Origin: Umezawaea sp049997955
GTDB taxonomy: Bacteria > Actinomycetota > Actinomycetes > Mycobacteriales > Pseudonocardiaceae
Direction of reading: 5' to 3'
DNA: 64,000 nucleotides
Assembly (NCBI GenBank): GCA_049997955.1
Contig: JAEBDY010000003.1
Coordinates: 1-64,000, forward strand
The notes beneath the pieces are model-generated. The model saw only the letters and a program-made list of their open reading frames with translations, was not told the DNA's origin and made no database searches. The translations under genes and the position numbers were made by a program. Positions 26,013 through 34,290 of this stretch are shown here, piece by piece; position 1 is the first letter of the stretch; the number at the start of each line of letters is the position of its first letter.

Positions 26013-26341
26013 CCTCCAACTCGCGGACCCGCCTGCGCAGCGCGGCGTTCTCGTCTTCGGCCGAACCCGCCCGCGACCCGGTCGTGGGAGTGGTGGCCGG
26101 TGAATCGGTGCGGTGACCGTCGGCGATCCGGATCCAGTTGCGGAGCGTCTCGTGGTTGATACCGAGGTCCTCGGCCACCACTCTGATCGTCGCCTCCGGT
26201 CGGGAACGGTAGAGCGCGATCGCTTCGGCCCGAAACTCCGGTGGGTAGTGCTTCATCGCCATCTGCGTGGGACTCCTGTCCACCCGGATTGTCAGGATCC
26301 AAGTGTGTCTGGTGTCCAGCATTCGGGGGCAAGGCCCGGGT
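26013..26341 (-). mobile_element. IS3-family fragment (OrfA part)
   Basis: On the minus strand it encodes MAMKHYPPEFRAEAIALYRS, the OrfA helix-turn-helix protein, from ATG 26262, then breaks off after RVRELE. As far as compared by eye the sequence is the same as 43684-44012 on the plus strand, including the outer end CGGGCCTTGCCCCCG. The two copies are in opposite orientation. Confidence 0.8.
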
Positions 26342-26342
26342 C

Positions 26343-27122
26343 GATGCTCGCCCGCGCCCTGGACGCCGGAGTCCCGGCGGCCTGGGTGACCGCCGACGAG
26401 GCCTACGGCAGCGACCACAAATTCCGTACCTGGTTGGAACAACGGCGTATCGGTTACGTCGTCGCGGTATCGCGCAACCAGACTGTTCCCGCCGTGGCCG
26501 GCACCTCCCGCGCGGATTTCCTGGTGGCGCAAGCACCCGAAGAGGCCTGGAAACGCCGCAGTTGCGGGGACGGTGCCAAAGGTCCTCGCGTGTTCGACTG
26601 GGCGGTGGCCTCGCTGCCGGTCTACGAGGACACCACCCCGCCGGGCTGGGGACGGTGGCTGCTGGTCCGCCGCTCGACCACACCCAACACCAAGGGAGAA
26701 CACGAACTGGCGTTCTACTTGTGTTGCGCCCCAACGACTACCACGGATGACGACCTGATCCGGGTGGCCGGTGCCCGGTGGGCGGTCGAGGACTGTTTCC
26801 AGACGGCCAAGACCGACGTCGGCCTGGACGAGTACCAGGTCCGCCGTTACGACGCCTGGTACCGGCACATCACGCTGGCGATGCTGGCCCACACCTACCT
26901 CGCAGTGACCGCGGCCATCGCCCCAAAAGTCCTGGCAGCGGCCTCATCCCGCTCACGCTCGGCGAGATCAAACGTCTCCTGGCACACCTGATCGTTCGCA
27001 CACCCGACCGGGCCGTGACCTGGGCGTGGTCGTACTGGCGCAGACGCCATCAATACCGGGCACGCCAAGCCCACTACCAGCGAAGACAGTCGCTACATCA
27101 CGAAGTGCTGCTGGAGTACTAG
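26343..27122 (+). pseudogene. Truncated, frameshifted IS701-family transposase
   Basis: It carries the C-terminal part of a DDE transposase: VTADEAYGSDHKFRTWLEQR, VAVSRNQTVP, GARWAVEDCFQTAKTDVGLD, ITLAMLAHTYL. A shift near 26935 moves the reading frame to LTLGEIKRLLAHL…HHEVLLEY. The N-terminus is lost at the IS3 fragment. The TAG stop at 27120-27122 is made by the inserted IS630 element. Confidence 0.75.
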
Positions 27123-28332
27123 TGCTTCGTTCCTCAAAGGTAGTAAACAAACCGCCGCCGTAGCTTCCTGGTTTCTGGGCCGGGCGCCCCCAGATCCAGG
27201 GTCTGGCACGGGCGTTGAGGGCGACTGTGGCCTGTCTGGTGGCCTGGCCGATCTCCGTGGGGTCGGCGAAGCTCTGCCCGGCCAGGGCTTCGCGGCGGAA
27301 CAGCCGCCACCACGGTTCCTGAAGGTTGAGCCAGCAGGCCCCGACCGGATGAACGCGTGTGTGATGCGGGGGTGGTCGACCAGCCATTCACGCGTGGATT
27401 TGCTGTTGTGGCTGGAAAGATTGTCGGTGATCACGTGGATGTCCCCGACCGGGTTGGCCTGTTCCGGCATCTCGAGGAACTGTTGTTAGTAAAGGCTGTT
27501 GCGCGACGACGCGGTGAGAATGACAGCCTGGCCGTCGCGCACACGGATGCCTCCGTAAACCCAGGTCTTCTCCGGTCCGCGCGAGTAGTCCAGCACCGCC
27601 TTGATGCGATGTCCGTCGCCGGACCATCCGGGTGCGGGCGAGAAGGTGCGAGGTATGACGGGACCGAGCTCGTCGGCGCAGACTACCGTCGCGTTCTCCG
27701 GTGGATCAGTGCAGAGCCCGACGATGCGAGTCCTTGTGGGACGAACTCCGGGTCGTTGCTCCTGGTCCAGGAACGGGTCCGACGCCACCTCACTCCTTCG
27801 GCGAGCAGGATGCGGCGGACCTGGCTGCGCCCGACCGTGATGTCCTCGGCTCGCAGGGCCTCGCTCAGCGAGTCCAGCGTCCAGTGCGCCGGAGCACCTG
27901 CCCGCTTGGCGTCCAAGGTTCCGTCGGACTGCCGGGTCAACCGGCCCGGTGGCTGCCAGGTTCGCGTCATCGCGACGATCCGGCTGCGCTCGTCCTCGGT
28001 CAACCGGGGGCGACGGCCCGTTCCCGGACGGTCACCCAGCCCGTCGATACCGTTGGTGTTGAACCGATGTAGCCACTCGCGCACGGTCTGCGGGTGACAT
28101 CCGACCTCGGCGGCGATGTCCTTGGTCGACCCGCCTTCCCAGCTGGAGACCACGATCCTCGCCCGCCGGATCCAGTCACCGGGAGCGTGTCGGGCACCGG
28201 CCAGTTTCCGGATCGTTCGCTCTTCCGCGGCATCGATCGGTAATCGTGCTACCAGCACTTTCGGCATGTTTACTCCTCGTCAATCGATTGTGATCGATGA
28301 CCAGGATACGAGATCATTGAGGAACGCAGCAC
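27122..28332 (-). mobile_element. Degenerate IS630-family element with intact ends
   Basis: Terminal inverted repeats GTGCTTCGTTCCTCAA (27122) and GTGCTGCGTTCCTCAA (reverse strand, ending 28332) differ at one position, and both ends are flanked by TA (27120-27121 and 28333-28334), the duplicated target of this family. It sits between the IS701 tail and an integrase-core transposase fragment. Length about 1.21 kb. Confidence 0.8.
27123..28267 (-). pseudogene. IS630-family transposase, several frameshifts
   Basis: From ATG 28267 the N-terminal HTH part is intact (PKVLVARLPIDAAEERTI, VGCHPQTVREWLHRFN, VRRILLAEGVRWRR). After about 27760 the reading continues in other frames: VVCADELGPVIPR and KTWVYGGIRVRDGQ, then IHVITDNLSSHNSKSTREWL, then WRLFRREALAGQSFADP. 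At least three frame changes are needed, so the transposase is dead. Confidence 0.75.
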
Positions 28333-28334
28333 TA

Positions 28335-28463
28335 GGGCGGTGTGCTGGTGGCGTAGTGCCAGGATCTCCGCTTCCTGGTCTTGATCGCTCACGGGCGGCA
28401 GGCTCGGCAATGCAAATGCGTTGGTCATGCCAAGGTGGGCCAGTCGGAGTAGCACAGCTAAAC
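28335..28463 (-). pseudogene. N-terminal scrap of an integrase-core transposase
   Basis: The minus strand reads LLRLAHLGMTNAFALPSLPP followed by EAEILALRHQHTALVL, the N-terminus of a common actinobacterial integrase-core (rve) transposase; a similar scrap lies at 51247-51435. It is cut by the IS630 element. Confidence 0.55.
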
Positions 28464-29191
28464 ATGCTGTGTTAGCCGACGTCGCCGCGGGCTACGACCG
28501 CATCCGAGAGTCCTTCGAGCGCTTGACTCATGCATGTCTTCAACCTGCATAGATAGCGGTAACGGCAGGTGCGGTGGTGCCGAAGCGTCTGGCATCCGTC
28601 AAGTCCGACAGAAGTCCGCAATAGTGCGGAAACGGGCAAAATCCCGATCGCCAACCACCCCTGAGTGGAAATCACGCCTTCACACGGCTGTGCGAGCAGT
28701 ACCGCCCAGCCGCTTGAACTTGACCCCGTCATGGTGACCTGCAGTTACTGGCCACGGCACAGTATCGAGTCAGCTTCACGCTAAGGTGTGGATCATAGGC
28801 GTGAACTTTCCCACTGACATCGAGAAGTACCTCGATGAGTGATGGGAAGACGCGCTTGCACCTAACAGCCGAAGCGTTGGACGGCGCATTACTGGCAGAC
28901 TTGACTGGCGATCGTCGACGATCGCGTCTTTTCAGACTCCGCAGGTTGTCGCGGTTGATCGAGAGGAGCCCCTTGCCCAGGTCTACGACATGGCCGAACG
29001 ACAAAGTCAACGCTTGTGTGACGCTTGCGCTGTCCGGTTGGGGCGTCTGCACTCTGACCACGGACAAGGCGCGCATCCCGACACCTCCGGAGGACCCACC
29101 TCGGCGCTGCACGCACCGGTCCTCCGGGCGCCGCACCCGCGCCTCGTCCCCAACTTACCGTTATCGCCTCTGACGACCGATTGAGGAAATC
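28464..29191. promoter_or_regulatory. Upstream region of the 29.2-33.5 kb operon
   Basis: About 730 bases without a convincing gene; ORFs on both strands (for example 28729-29136 minus and 28835-29173 plus) overlap each other and lack recognisable domains. It contains the TCCGCA-ATAG-TGCGGA palindrome at 28615-28630. GAGGA at 29183-29187 is the ribosome binding site of the first gene. Confidence 0.4.
28615..28630. promoter_or_regulatory. Palindromic operator-like site, cluster left side
   Basis: TCCGCA-ATAG-TGCGGA, a perfect 6-bp dyad with a 4-bp spacer. A near-identical dyad (TTCCGCA-AATA-TGCGGAA) lies at 43169-43186 upstream of the other operon of this cluster, and both continue with AAC on the plus strand. 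Confidence 0.6.
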
Positions 29192-29524
29192 GTGAACATG
29201 TATTCATTGCAGAAACTTGCGGCCGCAGGAATCCCCCAGTTCCCACCGGCAGAACTGGCCACACTGTTCGATTGGTGCTGGGACTATGGTGAATCGACCG
29301 GCGACGCCCGGTACTGTTCACTGTCGCGCAGCATCCAAGTCATCAATGAGCTGTTCGAGCCTTACGGCGCGGTGCCGACGGAGCTGATCAATAGTCTGGA
29401 CGGCGTTCTCGCGGCGAGGCTCGTCACGGTGATATCCGCACCGTCACCGGAAGCTGGCTCGAAGCTCGCCAAAGCTCTGCGACAGGAGATCGACCAGACC
29501 ATAGCCGCCAGTCGTGTGTCATGA
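29192..29524 (+). CDS. Small protein of unknown function, first gene of operon
   Basis: 110 residues from GTG 29192, with an in-frame ATG at 29198 as alternative; GAGGA stands just upstream. It is acidic and helical (LQKLAAAGIPQFPPAELATL, FDWCWDYGES, LSRSIQVINELFEP) and has no membrane segment. No family recognised. Its stop overlaps the next start by four bases (ATGA), so it is co-translated with the MBL-fold hydrolase. It could be a small subunit or regulator of the cluster enzymes. Confidence 0.6.
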   Translation: MNMYSLQKLAAAGIPQFPPAELATLFDWCWDYGESTGDARYCSLSRSIQVINELFEPYGAVPTELINSLDGVLAARLVTVISAPSPEAGSKLAKALRQEIDQTIAASRVS

Positions 29525-30417
29525 GCTTATCGCCGACGGACACTCCCATAGATCACATCACTGACCACATCATCGTCACTTATTCACCACAACCCACCAG
29601 CTACACCGGGGTCGTGGCCATGATCGTCGCTGAGCACCACGGTATCGGGGTATTCGACACCGGGGTCGAAGAATTCATGCCGGACGCTCTCGACTCGGCA
29701 CTTGATCGCCTGAAAGGATCTGTTAAGGACATCACCGCGATCTGCAGCACACATGGTCATTTCGACCACTCAGGTGGCAGTCGAAAACTGCGTGAGGCCA
29801 GCGGGGCACCCACGTACTTCTCCGACCTCGACGCTGACCTGGCCAACTTTCCTCCCGACGTACCCTTACGAGGTGGCGAGCGGATCCGCCTGGGTTCGCT
29901 CGATTTCGATGTGGTGGCGACACCGGGGCACACACCGGGCAGCGTGTGCTTCCATGAGGAACGACTCGGCCTAGTAATCGTCGGTGATGCAGTGCAGGGT
30001 TCCGGCTCGGCCGCTAACGGCCTGCTGCCGGTCTACTTCGACTCAGGCCGCGACTACCGCGATGGGCTTCGGGCGCTTTTGAACTTGCGCCCGAGTGTGC
30101 TCGTCATGGGCCACCCCTTGGAATGGTCAGGCCTGTCGCACTGCGTTCAACGCTCAGATGACTGCACTGCCCTGCTGCGGGAAAGCCTGGAAGCTTCGGA
30201 GGTCATCTCCATGGCGGTCGCCGAAACATTGCCGAATGCCGAGGGCAAAGACCTGCCAATTCTTCGCCGGGAAGTGCTTGCCATCCTGGTCGAACACTCA
30301 CTGTTCAGCGATTTCGACCCGGATGGACCAATCGGTGCGAGCACGGACGCAACACTTCGAAGCGAGTACCGCGACATGGGCCTGGAAATATCACTAGGAA
30401 ATGCTGATGATGAATAA
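29521..30417 (+). CDS. Metallo-beta-lactamase-fold hydrolase
   Basis: 298 residues. The zinc motif THGHFDHSGG (HxHxDH) lies near residues 78-87, TPGHTPGSVCFH supplies the next metal His, the metal-bridging Asp is in VIVGDAVQGSG, and a later His in VMGHPLEW. The C-terminal 90 residues are helical. Such enzymes hydrolyse thioesters, phosphodiesters or lactones, and the sequence alone does not separate these. It is translationally coupled to its neighbours; the next gene starts inside its last codons. Confidence 0.75.
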   Translation: MSLSPTDTPIDHITDHIIVTYSPQPTSYTGVVAMIVAEHHGIGVFDTGVEEFMPDALDSALDRLKGSVKDITAICSTHGHFDHSGGSRKLREASGAPTYFSDLDADLANFPPDVPLRGGERIRLGSLDFDVVATPGHTPGSVCFHEERLGLVIVGDAVQGSGSAANGLLPVYFDSGRDYRDGLRALLNLRPSVLVMGHPLEWSGLSHCVQRSDDCTALLRESLEASEVISMAVAETLPNAEGKDLPILRREVLAILVEHSLFSDFDPDGPIGASTDATLRSEYRDMGLEISLGNADDE

Positions 30418-30964
30418 TGAGCGAGTGTCCGCGTCAGCCTATCCGGTGAAGGCCATGACGAGACGGCCGGTCATCGGAGTTATGGGAGGTGGCGAGGTTT
30501 CCGATCACCACATCTCTGCCGCGTACGAATTGGGCCGACTGGTCGCCGAGCAGGGTTGGGTGCTACTCAACGGCGGGCGTGGGGCTGGGATTATGGATTC
30601 CTCCGCTCGTGGCGCCAAGGAAGCTGGCGGCTTGACCGTGGGCATACTCCCCGGCTCAGAACGCGGACAGGCCTCAGCATACGTGGATGTGCAGATAGTC
30701 ACGGGGATGGGTTCCGCTCGCAACAACATCAACGTGCTCAGCAGTGACGTGGTGATCGCCTGCTCGGGCGGCGCAGGCACACTGTCGGAGATTGCGTTGG
30801 CGTTAAAAGCCAAACGTCCGATTATCGTACTCGACTTCGAATTGGGCGAAGCTTTCTCTAAGTACGTTGAAACCGACCAGATCACCGTCTGCCGGATTCC
30901 CTCCGAAGCGATCGAGATAGTTCGGGAGTTGTTGTGCAAGAAGGAATCCCTGTCAACACGTTGA
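30407..30964 (+). CDS. LOG/SLOG family protein (TIGR00725-like)
   Basis: About 185 residues from ATG 30407, preceded by AGGAA and overlapping the MBL gene; ATG 30401 or 30455 are alternatives. Motifs: VIGVMGGGEVSDHHISAAYE, LLNGGRGAGIMDSSARGA (the GGRGxGxM nucleotide loop) and ACSGGAGTLSEIALALK (the GGxGTxxE catalytic motif of LOG phosphoribohydrolases). The family cleaves or binds nucleoside-5'-phosphate-like ligands. In this cluster it may release a base or ribose phosphate from a modified nucleotide; this is inference. Confidence 0.75.
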   Translation: MMNNERVSASAYPVKAMTRRPVIGVMGGGEVSDHHISAAYELGRLVAEQGWVLLNGGRGAGIMDSSARGAKEAGGLTVGILPGSERGQASAYVDVQIVTGMGSARNNINVLSSDVVIACSGGAGTLSEIALALKAKRPIIVLDFELGEAFSKYVETDQITVCRIPSEAIEIVRELLCKKESLSTR

Positions 30965-31335
30965 GTGATCGAAGCAGCAATGAACTAGGCGTCCTACGGG
31001 GTATCGGCGCGAGTCCAGGCAGGATCACCGGCGAGGTTCGCATAGTTGACCAATGGACTTCGCCCGACGACTTTCCGGAAGGCGCGGTGTTGGTCTCGCG
31101 AACTACCGATCCTACGCTCATAGCCGTTATGCTTAAAGCATCGGCACTTGTCACCGAAATTGGAAGTCGATTATGCCACACCGCCATTGTCGCATTGGAA
31201 ATGGGCGTGCCCTGTGTTGTTGCCGTCGACTCGGTGACGAGTGCTTTGGGCAACGGTGCGCACGTGCTGGTCAACGGCGACGACGGCTCGATCACCGTGA
31301 TCGAGCAGGGTGGTACGGGTGCTGCCGATGGTTGA
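30934..31335 (+). CDS. Stand-alone PEP-utilising enzyme mobile (phosphohistidine) domain
   Basis: 133 residues from GTG 30934 (GGGAG six bases upstream), overlapping the LOG gene by 31 bases. It is the swivelling domain of PEP synthase, PPDK and rifampin phosphotransferase: LRGIGASPGRITGEVRI, VLVSRTTDPTLIAVM, then EIGSRLCHTAIVALEMGVP with the His that is phosphorylated. These enzymes normally also carry ATP-grasp and PEP domains in the same chain. Here the matching PEP/pyruvate-binding domain is a separate gene 11 kb away at 42194-43057, so the module is split. Confidence 0.75.
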   Translation: MQEGIPVNTLSDRSSNELGVLRGIGASPGRITGEVRIVDQWTSPDDFPEGAVLVSRTTDPTLIAVMLKASALVTEIGSRLCHTAIVALEMGVPCVVAVDSVTSALGNGAHVLVNGDDGSITVIEQGGTGAADG

Positions 31336-32368
31336 CCACGACCTGGCGACCGACCTGCTGTCCGATCTCGCCCGTAGGGCCGTCGGTCATCCCGGTCCAA
31401 CATGGCCGGTGCCGATCTTCGAGGCGGAGGCGGACCTATACCCCCGGTTCCTCAGGCACATGCTCGACGCGTTCGGCACCATAGCCGCTGTCGCACGCAG
31501 GATCGACGGCGATCCCCTTGACCGGCCGCCGAGCCGCGTCATCGAGTTCGCTTACTTCCTATTCGGCGCCCGGCACAGCGGGATGCCAGTACCTGATCGC
31601 CGCAGGCTCGTCGAAAGGCTGGCCCAGGAAGTCGCGATCCTGCGGCCAGCGGACCCGTTCTGCCAGCGCGGCGGCAACGTGCTTTTGCGTGAAGCGGAGG
31701 TGATCTGCCTCCTCGACTGGCAACACCCCGTTCTCGATCACGCCGAGGAGCGTGAACACGCCAAGACCAAAGCTGCTCTACTCGCGCTCGTGGAGTTCGA
31801 GAACCTTGGAGTCCCCCAGTACGGTAGGGAGATCCACGGTCCCTACCCGGTCGGCTCCGACGGATTCGCGCTCATTCGCGATCATTTTGGGCTAAATGCG
31901 CCCGACCTGTGGCCGGATACAGCAGGCTTGTCGTTCGACCGCGTTCGAGTAGTCGAAACGTACGTCGGCCAACCAGCCGGTTTGCGGTTTGACATCTCCA
32001 ACCACCTGTACAGTGAAGAGCCGCTGAGCGGGCGCCTCGTAGCCACGGCGATTCAGGTCGTTGCACCTGACGGCACGATCGCAGACGTGGCCACCCATGA
32101 GATCTTTGCCGAGACCACGACGCTCCTTGCTCGATTGCGCAGGTCGTGCCAAGAATTCCAGCCGGAAGACTGGTTTCGTCTGCACCACCGCAGCCGCTAT
32201 CGTTCGTTGCGCTCCCACGTGATGGCGTCCGGTGGTGTTTGGGTGTTCCCGCCGGACGTCAGCTTCGACCCGCTTTTGGTGAACGAGAGGCCACAGGCGC
32301 CCGCGTTAGTGGGTCTTGACGCCGCTGAGCTCCTCAAAAGCTTGAAGACCGAATTGGGCTTTCTATGA
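31328..32368 (+). CDS. Unknown protein A of the cluster
   Basis: 346 residues from ATG 31328, overlapping the previous gene by eight bases. No family recognised. It has no signal peptide or membrane segment. Features: RRLVERLAQEVAILRPADPF, KTKAALLALVEFENLGVPQY, an Arg-rich stretch LARLRRSCQEFQPEDWFRLH and a C-terminal Leu-rich end. Its position directly after the phosphohistidine domain, in overlapping translation with it, suggests an acceptor-binding or scaffold role for the phosphotransfer step. Confidence 0.55.
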   Translation: MVDHDLATDLLSDLARRAVGHPGPTWPVPIFEAEADLYPRFLRHMLDAFGTIAAVARRIDGDPLDRPPSRVIEFAYFLFGARHSGMPVPDRRRLVERLAQEVAILRPADPFCQRGGNVLLREAEVICLLDWQHPVLDHAEEREHAKTKAALLALVEFENLGVPQYGREIHGPYPVGSDGFALIRDHFGLNAPDLWPDTAGLSFDRVRVVETYVGQPAGLRFDISNHLYSEEPLSGRLVATAIQVVAPDGTIADVATHEIFAETTTLLARLRRSCQEFQPEDWFRLHHRSRYRSLRSHVMASGGVWVFPPDVSFDPLLVNERPQAPALVGLDAAELLKSLKTELGFL

Positions 32369-33483
32369 CCTATGCATCGGACGGCCTCGACGCAGACATC
32401 GATCACTTGCTGGCGGCGTACTGTGAAGGCCTCTACGCCATGGATTCGCGCACCACGTTCCCCTTCTGGGATTACGACATGGCGCCACTGTACAGCGAGC
32501 CTTGGATCGCAAAGGTGCTGACTGCCGTGGACCGGGCGGCGATGCCGCTTGACCTCCCCGGCCTCTTCGGGGGACCTTCGGTGCCGCGCAAAGAGCTGAT
32601 CTACTCGTTGGTCGACCTCAAAGTCGCTGGCGTGCCCCGCGCCGACCGCTTGCGGCTGGTGTCGTTTTGGGTAGACCTTCTGCGCACGTGGTGTGGCGAG
32701 GACTGGGCATCGACCGGCGCGAACCGGGTACTTACCGAGGACCAAGCCCACATCGTGCCGGATATGGCGCACTGGATGGACGCCGATCGGGAAGCGGGCC
32801 GCGCGGTGGGGCGGATAGTGGTGACTCTCAACGCGCTCGCCTACGGCCTATACTCAGATGTCTTCGTGCACCAGTGCGCGGAGTGCCGGGGGCCGTACTC
32901 CTTATTGACGTCAGATCGGCAGCAGATCCTCGTGCGCTCATGGTCAGCCTTGTGGCCGCAGCAGCTCCGGCCCGACGCGGAGAACCCCGGTTGCGAGCAG
33001 GTGGTAATCGCCGCGAATTACGAGGATTGCCAGTGTTCGATCGACATCTACAACCACGTCTCATGGTCGGCGCCACCGGTCGATCACTTAGTCCGTTACG
33101 CCGTGTGGGTTGACGGCGTGCCGCAACAGTTGAACGCGGCCGGACTGACCGCAATGGCACATCGCTTCGCCGACCTCGCCCAGAGCACTTTCCGCCGCTA
33201 TCAAGGGCTTGACTTCGAAGCCACCAAGGCGCTTTGGGTCCGTCAACGCAACTATCAGTTCCGGTCCCTCTTCGCGTATACCGGACTGCCGGTGGAAGCG
33301 CCCGAGATGATTGAGGCGGTGCGGGGCAAACCACTGGAGCGCTCACCGCTTTGGAACATGACGCTGCCAAAGGAGCGATTATTCGAGGTCTGGACCGCCT
33401 GCCTCGACCCGAGGACAGAGATCTACGCCGAGGACTGGCCCGAGGTTTTCGCAAGGGTGTTCGGTGACCAGTCCCGGCGGTGA
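32365..33483 (+). CDS. Unknown protein B of the cluster
   Basis: 372 residues, start ATG overlapping the previous stop (ATGA). No family recognised. One CxxC occurs in HQCAECRGPYSLL and further Cys in YEDCQCSIDIYNHV, so a metal site is possible. Trp and Tyr are abundant; there is no membrane segment. It ends the plus-strand operon, converging on the PRTase gene with only seven bases between the stops. Confidence 0.55.
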   Translation: MTYASDGLDADIDHLLAAYCEGLYAMDSRTTFPFWDYDMAPLYSEPWIAKVLTAVDRAAMPLDLPGLFGGPSVPRKELIYSLVDLKVAGVPRADRLRLVSFWVDLLRTWCGEDWASTGANRVLTEDQAHIVPDMAHWMDADREAGRAVGRIVVTLNALAYGLYSDVFVHQCAECRGPYSLLTSDRQQILVRSWSALWPQQLRPDAENPGCEQVVIAANYEDCQCSIDIYNHVSWSAPPVDHLVRYAVWVDGVPQQLNAAGLTAMAHRFADLAQSTFRRYQGLDFEATKALWVRQRNYQFRSLFAYTGLPVEAPEMIEAVRGKPLERSPLWNMTLPKERLFEVWTACLDPRTEIYAEDWPEVFARVFGDQSRR

Positions 33484-33490
33484 ACCGGCA

Positions 33491-34246
33491 TCAGCCGAGC
33501 GCCTGCTTGCGCAGCTTTTCATGGATCTTAGGGTCCTGGTACTTCTCGTAGTTGTCGATGTAATCGCGGATCACATCGACCTCCAGGTCCGAAGCGGTAC
33601 CTCGCAGCATCTCCAACCCATCTTCGCGGAGCGTGATCAGGGCGTGCAATGGAACACCGGCTGCGGCGGCCCGCTGTTCAGTATCACGGCCACGGTCGAT
33701 GACCGTGATCACTGCGGTGACGTCGACGCCTTCGATACCGCGGCGCTCCATCTCGTACTGCATCTGCCGGATGGCGATTTCCTTCGAGTCGAACAACGTG
33801 ACTACGTCGTCGATCAACGCGACCCTGTCGCCGCTTTCGAACTCGCCTTCGATCAGAGAATGTCCGCCGTAATTCGAGACACCCTTTTCGAGATCCGCCA
33901 CACTGCGCACATTGGACAACTTGCGGTTGAAGCTCATCGGGATGCTTTGCGTGTAACCGACGGCCGCGGCCAGCGGGACGCCGGTCGAGGCCAGGCCGAG
34001 TACCCGGTTGACCTCAGGAGCTTCTTCTTTAAGCAGGTCGGCCAGGGCACTGATGACCTGGTGGAACAGTGCGGGTCGGGATGGTACGTCGCGCATAGTG
34101 ATGTAGAACGGGCTCCATGTGCCGGAAACGAGTTCCCAACCTTCCGGTCGGTCTTTCACCCAAGTACGGAAAAGTCCACCTCGGTACAGGTCGACAATGA
34201 TGTCACGGGCAATTTCAGTACGGCGGGAAGCCCATTCATTAGTCAC
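33491..34246 (-). CDS. Phosphoribosyltransferase (orotate PRTase-like)
   Basis: 251 residues from GTG 34246. The PRPP loop is visible as DRVALIDDVVTLFDSK (two acidic residues then a flexible loop), and the N-terminal half has the SGTWSPFYITMRD and VLGLASTGVPLAAAVG segments of OPRT-like type I PRTases. It would attach or remove ribose-5-phosphate on a base. No Shine-Dalgarno is seen; TACAAT lies eight bases before the GTG, the spacing of a leaderless actinobacterial transcript. It diverges from the TIR-kinase gene. Confidence 0.7.
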   Translation of the reverse strand: MTNEWASRRTEIARDIIVDLYRGGLFRTWVKDRPEGWELVSGTWSPFYITMRDVPSRPALFHQVISALADLLKEEAPEVNRVLGLASTGVPLAAAVGYTQSIPMSFNRKLSNVRSVADLEKGVSNYGGHSLIEGEFESGDRVALIDDVVTLFDSKEIAIRQMQYEMERRGIEGVDVTAVITVIDRGRDTEQRAAAAGVPLHALITLREDGLEMLRGTASDLEVDVIRDYIDNYEKYQDPKIHEKLRKQALG

Positions 34247-34254
34247 AATACGGG

Positions 34255-34260
34255 ATTGTA
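34255..34260 (-). promoter_or_regulatory. -10 box for a leaderless PRTase transcript
   Basis: TACAAT on the minus strand, eight bases upstream of the GTG start. No ribosome binding site lies between. The spacing fits leaderless initiation common in actinobacteria; no clear -35 element is seen. Confidence 0.45.
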
Positions 34261-34290
34261 CCGCATCGACAAGTTCACGAGGAGTCGATC

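Noticed and set aside
27122..28332. Active IS630 element
   Set aside because: The ends are good, but the transposase needs at least three frame changes, so it cannot move by itself.
28729..29173. Overlapping ORFs on both strands upstream of the 29.2 kb operon
   Set aside because: They mask each other, lack domains and have no clear start signals; treated as regulatory or non-coding DNA.
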